From the NCBI RefSeq assembly GCF_963676685.1, contig NC_092346.1, positions 50,683,062 to 50,747,061 of the forward strand: a DNA stretch of 64,000 nt, in the 5' to 3' direction. Origin of the DNA: Mytilus edulis (Eukaryota > Mollusca > Bivalvia > Mytilida > Mytilidae). The translations under genes and the position numbers were made by a program. The notes below the pieces were generated by a model. The model ran no database searches. It was given only the letters and a program-made list of their open reading frames with translations, and was not told the origin of the DNA. Below are positions 22,737 through 32,877 of the stretch, one piece after another. Position 1 is the stretch's first letter. Every line of letters begins with the position of its first letter.

Positions 22737-24512
22737 ATTTAAATTTTATTTTTATACATTTTTGAAGCTTTAGTGCATTTCTTTTCTTTTCTTTTTGTTA
22801 TATATGCTTTTGAATAGAAACAACTGTTACGCAATAGTTTTATAGTCTCAATTTGCTGAAAATCCTAGTATCCTTGCAAGAATATGTATCGCGCATGAAT
22901 AGATTACAAAAGTAGTTTTGGAAACATGGTTTATCTAAGTATAAACCAAGAGAAAAATTCTAATTGACCAATCCAAGTCAAGTATTTAAAGATATTCAAA
23001 TGATATAAGAATTATACATGTATTGATAATAACATGTACATCAATACAAGCTGTTTATCCTTGGTGAAACAAAAATGGCTAGTAATCGTTATTTAAATTA
23101 TCAAAATGTATTTAGTAATATACAAATTATTGGAATTATCATTAAAATATTAACACGCAGAACAGATTGTCCTAATTGAAAATTAACATTTTTTTTAACG
23201 TTTGCTAAAGAGATTTTTTTTTAGATACACATACGAGAGTGAGGGGAAAATTTTAACAGGTATGGAGACTTCTGTTTCATATTTTGTCCTACTTATTTTT
23301 GTTAAAATTAATTATACCCGGTTTTATTGGTCTTTTTCGATGCCAAATTAATGACAAATATCCCCTTTAAATACGACAATTTGTGTTTTGATTTTGATCA
23401 TAAAAAATTAAAGAAGTTTATAATTTTTGCAATGCGATTTCTAAATTACCCATCAATCTCCCTTTCCAATAGTATGTCGGTATTCTTGCTTCGCTAATTG
23501 TCTTTGACCTATCTTTCTAGTTTTTGTTTGTAGATTTCCCCATCATAATGCTTTTTATATCACCAAAAACCCTGGTATATCTTTTTATACCATGATTTAT
23601 GTGTCCTTAATGTCAAACTTGGAACTAAGCCAGTATATAAATACGTAGTAAGTATATATTGACTTCAATATTTCTTTTGATATTCTATGTCATTGGGTTG
23701 CTGTCTTATAACGTGACAGTTTAGTCACATATATATATATATATATATTATACCGATAAACCAATTGCTGTAAACAAAAAAAGGCAACAGTAGTATACCA
23801 CTCTTCAAAAGTCATAATTCATAAGCTAAAAGAAATTCGGATAACAAACTAAAACCGAAGGAAACACATCAACTAATAAGAAAACAACGGATTAACAGAA
23901 AGACTGAACTACGACAAAAGCAAACGCCAACATACATAGAATGATAACGGCCTAAACGGTAACTAACAACTGCCATAGTCCTGACTTGGTACTGGAAATT
24001 CTAAGAACAAACGTGTACACGCTGAAATGTTTCGCCTGGTTTACTTACCAGTTATTTTATGTTGATAATCCTAAATATAAAGCTTTACTACAAGTATCAC
24101 TTAAACTACGGTATAAATGATCCAAGAAAACGAAGTAAAAGTCTTAACCAAACCGGAAATACATGTACACCTTACAATCATTTTGCTAAACTGTTTCTAA
24201 GAAATAAATTTAACCAGGAAACATTGGCCAATAATTCTTATATGATTTGCATATCTATAAATACTTGAATTGGATTGGTCAATTAGAATTTTTCTCTAAG
24301 TTTACACTTCGATAAACCATGTTTCCGAAACTACTTTTGTAATCTATTCATGCGCGATACACAAGCTTACAGTGATCCGGGGATTTTCAGCCAATTGAGA
24401 TTAAAAAAGAATTGCATAACAGTTGTGACTATTCTAGTGCATATATAACAAAAAAAGAAATAAATTTATTGCACTAAAGCTTCGAAAATGTACAAAAATT
24501 AAATTTAATAAA
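22737..24512. mobile_element. 1.8-kb element with ~260-bp inverted arms
   Basis: Left arm 22737-23005 and right arm about 24230-24512 are reverse complements. Paired phrases include GAAGCTTTAGTGCA, TCGCGCATGAATAGATTAC, AAACATGGTTTATC and TTCTAATTGACCAATCCAA. The interior (~1.2 kb) has no coding capacity and holds an (AT)n run at about 23729-23748. This suggests a non-autonomous TIR transposon or long foldback element; superfamily not determined. Confidence 0.75.
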
Positions 24513-25394
24513 ATTCCGCGAATTTACGTCATGGCAAAACACGACGTTATACGAATGGAAATTTTCAAGGAAAGATTATTTCGTTACGTGTACGCTTCAA
24601 ATTCGGATAAAATGTTTAATTAAAATGAAGTTTTTGAGGTAGGTGTAGCAGACAGAGTTATTAGTTAATTTTTAGGTCCGTTTGGTAAAACTCTAAATTT
24701 CATATTTGATGTATTTCATTGTTTATAAATTTACATGAAACTTATTAAGGATATATATTTGTTAAATTACATAGCTTTTGCTATTTTAATTCATTGGTTA
24801 AAGATATTTATTTATATTGTAAAGTTTAATATTTGCATCGATGCAAATTTTTTGGTTACCTTCTGTGACAAATTTATATATTTTATATAACTAGTTTTAG
24901 ATTATTATGATTAATCCTCTGAGGACTGACATTTTGTTTAACCAAGGAAAGCCAGGCTTTCCAACCAAGTATTAGTGCATTTGCTACATGCCTCCTTAGT
25001 ACGGGTTAATATGAAGTGATTGAATGCTCCATTCAGTCTATACACTTTTGGCTTTACTTAATAAAAGTAGTACTTTGTTGATTAAATTATATATTGTTTT
25101 CAATTTTTGGTTTTCATTTACTTAGATATATTATAGCGCATCACTTTTGGCATCAGTCGTTTTCCTCACACATCAGTTTACAAACTAGAATTAGCTGTGG
25201 TCCGCATCCCCGAATCTTAGGCAGAATTGTTCCTGCTACATAGGTTTAAGATTCCGTTGTTTTTATCGGACATTTATGGTTTTTAGAAAGTCAAGATGGC
25301 GGCGTACTCCTTAGTTACGATTTGCCATTGTGCTTTTGGTGGTAAATATATATAGTAGCCATCAACAAAAAAAAATGTTTGGCTGAAGAATTAA
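24513..25394. other. Intergenic, nothing firmly recognised
   Basis: No gene seen. Possible repeat segment at 24.9-25.1 kb. Confidence 0.4.
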
Positions 25395-25531
25395 TATAAG
25401 GATTAAACACATTTTGTCTAGAGGTTATTGATGTGTAAACCGGGGCTCTTACTCACAAACTCAACATAAAAGTCCGAATCGCCCCGGTTTACACATCAAT
25501 AACCTCTAGAAAAAATGTGTTTAATCCTATA
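25395..25531. mobile_element. Foldback hairpin MITE
   Basis: The arms read TCTAGAGGTTATTGATGTGT and GTAAACCGGGGC and their complements, about 50 bp each around a ~35-nt centre. Confidence 0.85.
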
Positions 25532-25554
25532 ATGAACCATGCAAGCCAGATATG

Positions 25555-26290
25555 TACACCTAACAATCTGCTTTAAATATAGTTAACCTATTTGCTAATA
25601 GTTTTTAAGAAGTTTTTTCGACTTAATATTTTGACCATTGATTTACGAAAATGAGGTCAAGGTCATATTGCTTATAGTTTAAAAACAGACCAAAACACAA
25701 AAACTTAACACTGAGCAATAAAGTTGACCTATTGCACATAGTACCGGTATTAGAAAAACAGACCAAACATATAAAAACTGAACTTTAACCACTGAACCAT
25801 GAAAATGAGGTCAAGGTCAGATGACACCTACCAGTTTGACACTTACACCTTACAATATTGTTATACACCAAATATATTAGACCCACTTGCTTATAGTATC
25901 TGATATGAAAACTTAACCTAGTTCACTGATTCATGAAATCAGGCCGAGTTCAGATTAAAATTGAAGATCTTGCAAAGTATGCACATACTAGTATAGTTAT
26001 CCTATTTTTTTTTTATAGTAAGCCGTAACCCAAACCCTTTCAGCAAAAGAGACAAATTTACATAACAAAAAAGCTTTCCTTAATGGTCATCGAGCAATGA
26101 AAATGAGGCCAAGGACAAAGGTCTTAGGACAGACGAAAATTTCATAAAATAAGGCATCTATTTATGAAGCATCAAGGTCATCTACCTGCTTAAATATTAA
26201 GGGTCACTATATTCCTATGTCTAGCTTTCTTATATTCATATGTCTAGCGTTCTTATATTCATATGTCTAGCTTTCTGTGATAGAAGTCGC
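25555..26290 (+). repeat. 147-bp tandem-repeat element, third copy
   Basis: Diverged units with AAAATGAGGTCAAGGTCA (about 25649 and 25802). It ends with three close repeats of CATATGTCTAGCTTTCT-like sequence at 26.21-26.28 kb. It lies just upstream of the FkbM paralogue. Confidence 0.8.
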
Positions 26291-26499
26291 AGGCCCGAAA
26301 AAAAATGGTGGATTGAACCTGGTTTTATAGCTAGATAAACCTCCCGCTCATATAGCAATGTTAAAAATGCCACTAAAATGACAACACTACGTGACAAAAA
26401 CACAATACAAACAAACACAAGCACACTCAGATCAGAGAACTACATAGATAATATTTGATTTAGTATACTAGTATTTATACATGTAAACCTCAGAATAAC

Positions 26500-26523
26500 A
26501 TGCTACCTTTTTTTACAGGTAAA
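26500..26523 (+). promoter_or_regulatory. Splice acceptor before the FkbM paralogue
   Basis: The polypyrimidine tract ACCTTTTTTTACAG ends at AG 26517-26518, and the exon starts GTAAAATG. An in-frame ATG at 26500 falls inside the tract, so it is intronic and should not be the start. Confidence 0.75.
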
Positions 26524-27474
26524 ATGTTCAGGAAGAAAAGTTTTTTGGCTTTGCTGACATTTTTAATTGTATCATACATGATAAGCTTAGGTTTTTATAA
26601 CATAATGAAAATCCGGAAATATCTGGAATTGACAAATAAAAGAAAATGTCTGACGGAAAAATCCAAATTAACAGATGCTAGTACTATTGGAAAAGTCATA
26701 ACGCGAAATATAACCCATTGGAGAATTGCTGATGATATATGTCAACATGGTGAAGATTTCGTTTTGGCTCATTTAAAATATCCACCGAATACACCAATAT
26801 ATGTTTACACTAAAGAGGTTGACCAATATGTTTCAAAATCAGTAATTAACAGAGGAGGACAAGAGACTACCAATGTTGCTATAATTGTTGACTACATGAA
26901 ACGTTTTCCTAATGCTGTGTTTCTCGATATCGGAGCCAATGTAGGCGTGTTTGCCATCACACTTGCCACATTAGGATTCAGGGTTATAGCATTTGATTGT
27001 CAGATAGGCAATGCAGCAAGAATATGCTCGTCCATGAAAGCCGGAGGGCTAACAGATAAATTAACAATTGTTCACAATGCTGTTTCCAACGTACACCAGA
27101 AAGTATCATTGAGGACGGGAAAACAGAACATTGGAATGACATGGTTGGTCAAAACTCAACTGGGTAAACCAACTGTCGACACCGTTTCCCTGGACGATTT
27201 ATTAGAAATCTACGACTTTAAACAAGCTGTGATAAAAATGGACATTGAACTATCAGAAGTTAAGGCCCTCACTGGAGCTTTCAACTTTTTTCAGCAAGTT
27301 CGAGTTGAAGCAATTTTAATGGAGTTTCTGGAGTCTCCTATAGAAAGCAAGTTCGGTGAAAAAGTTCTCGACTTTATGAAATCACACCATCTCAAACCTA
27401 ATGACACGAATAAACTGAATGAATGGGAGTTTAATAAATGGGATACACATGATATTTTATTCGTTCGACAATAA
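26524..27474 (+). CDS. Single-domain FkbM-family methyltransferase, type II membrane protein
   Basis: 316 aa from the first ATG after a clear splice acceptor. Residues 6-25 are a signal anchor after MFRKK. One FkbM methyltransferase domain spans about 55-316, with SAM loop FLDIGANVGVFA (133-144), FDC (157-159) and KMDIELSE (238-245). This last motif differs from KMDVETFE in all three domains of the gene at 10941-13706, and the following MEFVxHR-type block reads MEFLESP. It therefore keeps the SAM site but may differ in substrate or activity. One sequon, NIT, lies at 62-64. The intron acceptor followed by GTAA directly before the ATG matches the larger gene, which points to duplication at DNA level. 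Same strand, 12.8 kb downstream. An AATAAA lies at 27570-27575. Substrate unknown. Confidence 0.9.
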   Translation: MFRKKSFLALLTFLIVSYMISLGFYNIMKIRKYLELTNKRKCLTEKSKLTDASTIGKVITRNITHWRIADDICQHGEDFVLAHLKYPPNTPIYVYTKEVDQYVSKSVINRGGQETTNVAIIVDYMKRFPNAVFLDIGANVGVFAITLATLGFRVIAFDCQIGNAARICSSMKAGGLTDKLTIVHNAVSNVHQKVSLRTGKQNIGMTWLVKTQLGKPTVDTVSLDDLLEIYDFKQAVIKMDIELSEVKALTGAFNFFQQVRVEAILMEFLESPIESKFGEKVLDFMKSHHLKPNDTNKLNEWEFNKWDTHDILFVRQ

Positions 27475-27569
27475 TTATGTATAATTATATCATGGTGTAA
27501 CTTCAAAACACAGAGAAGACATTTTTCAGCTACAAAAGAAAAAGAGGAAAAAGTGAACTATAAGATGGA

Positions 27570-27575
27570 AATAAA
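27570..27575 (+). terminator. Candidate poly(A) signal of the FkbM paralogue
   Basis: AATAAA 96 bp after the stop codon. Confidence 0.45.
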
Positions 27576-27599
27576 TGTCATACAACACGTCAAATCTTC

Positions 27600-28290
27600 C
27601 CTCCATATACGAAATAAGTTCATACCAATCCGTGTATATCAAATCACGATTTTCTACGGTTGCAATTGAAAATAATTAAATATCCTTTTGCTAGTTTTAT
27701 CTGTTTAGCTTTCGTATATCTATGCAACTATATATATATAATTAGCTATAAAACTCATGTGAACACCTTAAAGCAGATGAGTCCTTTATGGCAAATATGT
27801 GGACTTCAACTTTTCTTAAATATTCATTTACAACTCACAGCACTTCAATATTGGTTACTAGTATCAGAAGTCCATTACTGGATGCACACTTGCAATGGAC
27901 TTCTACGTATGTATATACACCTTAAAAGATCGACACAACATTCCGGTCTTTATATTTCATATCTTGTTACATCGATAGCAAGGGTGGTTCTACTAATAGA
28001 GAAGCTATAAAACAAAGGGTTCTGAATGATTCAAAAGTTGAACTACTAGTAATATTTTAGTAGGATGATAACAAGGACATTCCGTGTCACTGATACACAT
28101 AGCAACAACATATTTCTTTAAATTTTCTTAAATGTTTATATTATTGATGACACAATAGCTAATATGTGACATCAGACCAGATATTTACATTACCTAAATG
28201 TTTACACCAGTTATGTGAATATAAAAACAAATCCCAGTTTAAACTTAGTTATATTTCTTTTTGATTTGGGTGACACACATATGACACGTA
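27600..28290. other. Intergenic, nothing recognised
   Basis: A 116-codon open frame at 27660-28010 lacks any domain. It covers a short inverted pair around AGAAGTCCATT and AATGGACTTCT (about 27867-27905). Treated as non-coding. Confidence 0.45.
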
Positions 28291-28292
28291 TC

Positions 28293-28980
28293 AACTAGAG
28301 GCTCTAAAGAACCTGTGTCGCTCACCTTGGTCTATGTACATATTTAACAAAGGACGCAGATGGGTTCATGTCTTTAAAGATCTTACTTTACTGAACTTTC
28401 TTGCTGCTTAACTAAAATAAACTCTATCTATAATGAACTTGACCCAGAAGTGACAGTGTAAAATAATTTTGTTGTTGGCCCCTTTTTGGCCCTTTATTCC
28501 ATGACTGTTTGTCACATAACCCTTAAAATAAATCCCAACCTTCTAATTATAATATTAAACATTGTGGTACAATTTCAGAGCAATTGAAATACTTATACAC
28601 AACTTATTGTCCTGAAACTAGATAAATGCTTGTTCTGGGCCCTTTGGGCCCCTAATTCCGATACCTTAGGGACAATAACCCTAAAAATCAATCCCAAGCT
28701 TCGTTTTGTGGTTATAAACATTGTGTTAAAATTTAATTCATTTCTATATATTTATACTAAAGTTATTATCCGGAAACCATCCGTCTTCGGACGACGACGA
28801 ACATTTTGCGTTCGTATAAAAATGGCATTTTCCCTATATTCTATTTTTAGCCATGTCGGCCATCTTGGTCGCATCCTGGGTCATCGGACACATTTATTAA
28901 ACTAGATAACCCTAATAATGATTGTGGACAAGTTTGGCTCAATTTGTCCAAGTAGTTTCAGAGGAGAAGATTTTGTAAAA
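28293..28980 (-). mobile_element. AGCTCACC element, inverted truncated copy
   Basis: Begins with the complement of the family 3' end (ACTAGAGGCTCTAAAGAACC, then GCTCACCTTGGTC). The interior matches the ~160-bp satellite-like blocks of 51.9-52.6 kb (GGGCCCCTAATTCC, TCGGACGACGACG). No AGCTCACC hairpin end remains. Confidence 0.65.
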
Positions 28981-29042
28981 GATTACAACTAGAGGCTCTA
29001 AAGAGCCTGTGTTGCTCACCTTGGTCTTTGTGAATATTAAAC

Positions 29043-30790
29043 GGTCAACGGAAAAAAAGTCACAGGAAAAAAATTCGCAGGAAAAAAAGTCACAAAACCT
29101 CTAGGAAAAAAAGTCACAGGAAAAAAAGTCTCAAGAAAAAAAGTCACAGGAAAAAAAGTCACAATTAATAAAACTATTTGAAAGAAGTATATAAAATGTT
29201 TTTTAAGAAGTATGTTGGAATGCACATGACAAAAGTGATTTTGTATATCAGCTGTATGAAATAAATAATTAAAAAAATTGCAGTTTTGTTAAATAAAAAT
29301 AATACTTCTTGTAAAAGTGTATCAGATCAATTATTTTTAAATAAAAGCTTTTAAAATTTATATAGGTAAAGCGCACATCGATATTAACAGATTTCGTTTT
29401 ATTTATGGGTTAATAAAATAAAAAAATATATTCTTTTCATCATTTAAAAAAAAAAAAAAATACACTAAAAAAAATGATAATAGTAAAAGTGTAATAATTT
29501 ATGTTCTCTTTTTCAAAACAAACTCTTAAACAAACAGGATAAGCCATTTGTTTCCTTTTCATTCATGATAAGCCCTAGTTGTTTTTCATGGGTAGGGCTT
29601 CCTTCCAAAAGAGGAAGTGAAAGGTCTACAAAAAAGGGAAAGGTGCTACAAGAAGCCACTAATTAATCTCAACAGTCACTGTCAATAAATGTTGTAATAA
29701 CATAATAATTGTTAATGGGGATGCTTTGTTTGTTTAACATGTAATTGAAGGATTCTCATGATATTGGTAAAAACACAGCTATAGAAAAACAAAAATCACA
29801 ATAACATGTGGTCAAACCATATCACAGACTTTCTAACTTTGACTCAAATTAAAGAAAATGTATGACTTCATTTACTTTTCTATATAAGAAAAAAATAATT
29901 TCAAGTGTTATTAAATCAAATATGGAAGTCATCAAGAGCAACAAAGGCGGGTCCAAACTTTGCTACCAGGGGTACATGTTTTGCTTAATTTATTTCTTTA
30001 ACACAATATCAACAGGTCATACATAAAAAAAAAGATATGAAACAAAAAGAACTTCAACATGTATCAGTACACGATCTTGTACAGGTGATCTATATTTGTT
30101 AATTTCTGGGTCATTTTGGTCTCTTGTGGACAGTTGGGTACCACATCTTCTTTTTTAATATATCAATACACGAGCTTGTACAGGTTTTCTTTTGCTTTGC
30201 GATTTTAAGTGTAATTTCCAAAGCAAAAGAGCATAAGACTTGTAGAAAATACGTTTAGCTGTCTATAACTAGCATCATTCAAGAAAGATATGAAACAAAA
30301 CTTATTACAACAAAACATTGTATCAGTTCACGAGCTTGTACCGGTTTTCTTTTGCTTTTGTAGAAACATATGCTAAGCTGTCTAATTTGCTTCTAATGTA
30401 AAAACACATGAAACAAAAATAATTACAACAAAACATGTATCAGTAACATTACAAAAAAAATCCTTTGAATGACATTGAAGACCTGTTGGTGAACGTCTGC
30501 TGTTGTCTGTTCTATGGTCGGGTTGTTGTCTCTTTGGCAAATTCCCTATTTACATTCTAAATTTTATAATAAAACAAAAGGATATGGGGTTCAAAAAACA
30601 CAAAACCATACTTGCACATGAACAGCAGAAAAAAACCCCACACACAGACAAAAGTCATTACCAATATATAAGTGCAGATCATATGACAGTTTTCATACAA
30701 AATATAAATTGTGACTTTTTTTCCTGTGACTTTTTTTCCGTGACTTTTTTTCCGTGACTTTTTTTCCTGTGACTTTTTTTCCTACATTCT
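29043..30790. mobile_element. Element A: inverted 15-bp-repeat arrays at both ends
   Basis: The left array (29050-29164) has about eight AGGAAAAAAAGTCAC units. The right array (30707-30783) has about five complementary GTGACTTTTTTTCCT units. The flanks TATTAAAC and TATTAACA resemble a duplicated target (6 of 8). The ~1.5-kb interior is non-coding. It holds three related ACATGTATCAGT..CACGAGCTTGTAC blocks (near 30058, 30170 and 30318) and a fragment of the mussel repeat at 30470-30562. Confidence 0.75.
30470..30562 (-). repeat. Dispersed mussel repeat fragment (7575-7790 family), inverted
   Basis: GACCTGTTGGTGAACGTCTG and GGTCGGGTTGTTGTCTCTTT are the complement of the family. Confidence 0.7.
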
Positions 30791-31440
30791 ATTAACAAAG
30801 GACACCGTGAGATGGATTCATGACAAACTTGTGTTTGGGTGATGGTGATGTGTTTGTAGATCTTACTTTACTGAACATTCTTGCTGCTTACAATTATCTC
30901 TATCTATAATGAACTTGACTCAGTAGTTACAGAGGAAAATATTTTGTAAAAAGTTACAAAAATTTACAAAATTTACAAAATTGTTAAAAAGTGACAATAA
31001 AGGGCAATAACTCCTTCAGGGGTCAATTGAAACATTTTGGTCATGTTGGCTTATTTGTAGGTCTTACTTTGCTGTACATTATTGCTGTTTACAGTTTATC
31101 TCTATAATATTATTGAAGATAATAAACCAAAAACAGGTTGCCTTATTGGTCTAAAAATTTCAGGGCAGATAGATCTTGACCTTATAGACAACATAATCAT
31201 AGTCAGATTTGCTTTTTAAAAATGCTTTGGTTTTAGAGATACGAGCCAAAAACTGCATTTTACCATATGTACTATTTTTAGCCATGGCATCCATCTTGGT
31301 TCGCGTTCTAGGTCATCAGACACATTTTTAAAACTAGATACCCTAATGATGATTGTGGACAAGTTGGTTAAATTTGTCTCAGGATTTTCAGAGAAGATTT
31401 TTTATAAAAGATTACAAAAATTTACGGGCCAGGTGAGCTA

Positions 31441-32003
31441 AAAATTAATGACAAATTGTTAAAAATTGACTATAAAGGGCAACAACTCCTTAAAGTGTCA
31501 ACTGACCATTTTGGTCATGCAAACTTATTTGTAGATTTTACTATGCTGAACATTATTGCTGTTCACAGTTTATCTCTATCTATAAGAATATTCAAGATAA
31601 TAACCAAAAAAGGCAAAATTTCCTTAAAATTACCAATTCAGGGTCAGCAACCTAACAACAGGTTGTTTGATTTGTCTGAAAATTTCACAGCAGATAGATC
31701 TTCACCTTATGAACAATATTACCCCCATCAGATTTGTTCTACATGCGGTGGTTTCAGATTTATAATCCAAAAAATGTGTTTACCCCAATATTCTATTTTT
31801 AGCAATGTAGGCCATCTTGGTAAGTGGGCAGAGTTATCAGACACATTTTTTAAACTTGATACTCTAATAAGGATTGTGGCCAAGTATGGTTAAATCTGGC
31901 CCAGTTCTTTCCAAGGAGAAGATTTTTGTAAAAGTTAACAGACAAAGACGACTTACACCAAGTGATGAGAAAAGCTCACTTGGCCCTTCGGCCAAGATGA
32001 GCT
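31441..32003 (-). mobile_element. AGCTCACC element, inverted partial copy with intact terminal hairpin
   Basis: Ends with AAGCTCACTTGGCCC / GGCCAAGATGAGCT (about 31974-32003), the complement of the family 5' hairpin. The interior matches one ~500-bp unit. Confidence 0.75.
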
Positions 32004-32773
32004 AAAAATGACAGAATGTATACCTCCAACATTCTAGACCAATTTGTTAAAATTACTTAGTTTTTTGTTGAATTGTTTTACATTTGTCATTTTTGGGGCT
32101 TTGCTGTATAGGTTTTGATCATTGTTGAAGGTAGTAGGGTGACCTAAGTTGTTAACTTCAATATTATTTGCTCTCTAGTGAAGCATTGACTTATAGGCAA
32201 TCATACCCCACATCTTCTTGTTTTATTAAGTAGTTTTAGTTTAAAGATAACAAACAGCAATTGACCCCATTAAGTCAAGTTGTTAAAAAGCTTTAAATAG
32301 CACCTCAATTACACAGATTTCTGAGTACCAGTTATATGGTTTCACTGATTAATAACACCAGTTTAGTGCCACTTTTTTGTTTTATTGACACCTGCAGTAG
32401 TATAGCATAGCAATATATAATATATCTGTTCATGCCTTATTACTTACTAGTGTTTACAGGAACATGTATGCAGAACCTATATGTATTTATATTTCAAGAA
32501 TAGATATGTGTTTATATGATAACAGCAATTTTCTACTAATTCAAATTTGCCATATACATTGTATTGACTAAGAGATTCAGTTAGACTTTTTTGTGCTGAA
32601 AACACATTACATTCCATTACATTTCATAGAGTTAAAAAAAAATCATCTAAAAAACTACATTAAGTATGAAAAAGTCATAAGAATCTCAAACTGTAATTCT
32701 TTTTTGGATAATTCATGATTTTCCTTTCCATGAAGACTTTGTGTAGTGAGACTTGTGTAGTTAATATTACTGA
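32004..32773. other. 3' flank of HHAT
   Basis: Includes a dispersed repeat end at about 32140-32225 (AGGCAATCATACCCCACATC-like). No gene seen. The HHAT 3' UTR and poly(A) site lie here but were not fixed. Confidence 0.45.
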
Positions 32774-32877
32774 TCACTCTCTCTTTTTCTTCATCTTTTG
32801 CCTATCGTGTATGTCCATGCTTGACTGCATACAACAATATACTACAACTATGACAATTGACCATGACTTCAACCATC
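32774..32877 (-). CDS. HHAT: HHAT exon 10 (terminal), separated by a 7.4-kb intron
   Basis: 104 bp, residues 506-539. GWLKSWSIVIVVVYCCMQS aligns with the final GWPW membrane segment of vertebrate HHAT, then a basic tail KMKKKRE and TGA. Acceptor ATGTTTCAG; phase agrees with exon 9. The intron between holds the LINE and its host element. Confidence 0.85.

Larger units (their letters stand above)
28987..31440 (-). mobile_element. AGCTCACC element, inverted copy carrying a nested element
   Basis: Starts ACTAGAGGCTCTAAAGAGCC at 28989 and ends GGGCCAGGTGAGCT at about 31425-31438. The element at 29043-30790 interrupts it after TTGGTCTTTGTGAATATTAA. The uninterrupted equivalent is in the copy at 28.32 kb. 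Confidence 0.7.

Noticed and set aside
26500..26523. Start codon of the FkbM paralogue at 26500
   Set aside because: It sits in the polypyrimidine tract of a consensus splice acceptor. The next in-frame ATG at 26524 follows the AG and leads straight into the signal anchor.
27660..28010. 116-codon open frame after the FkbM paralogue
   Set aside because: No domain, overlaps a short inverted repeat, AT-rich.
29037..29225. Open frame with repeated FFPVTFF peptide
   Set aside because: Translation of the AGGAAAAAAAGTCAC array. No start context or conservation expected.
31456..31893. 145-codon plus-strand open frame
   Set aside because: Lies wholly within an inverted AGCTCACC element.
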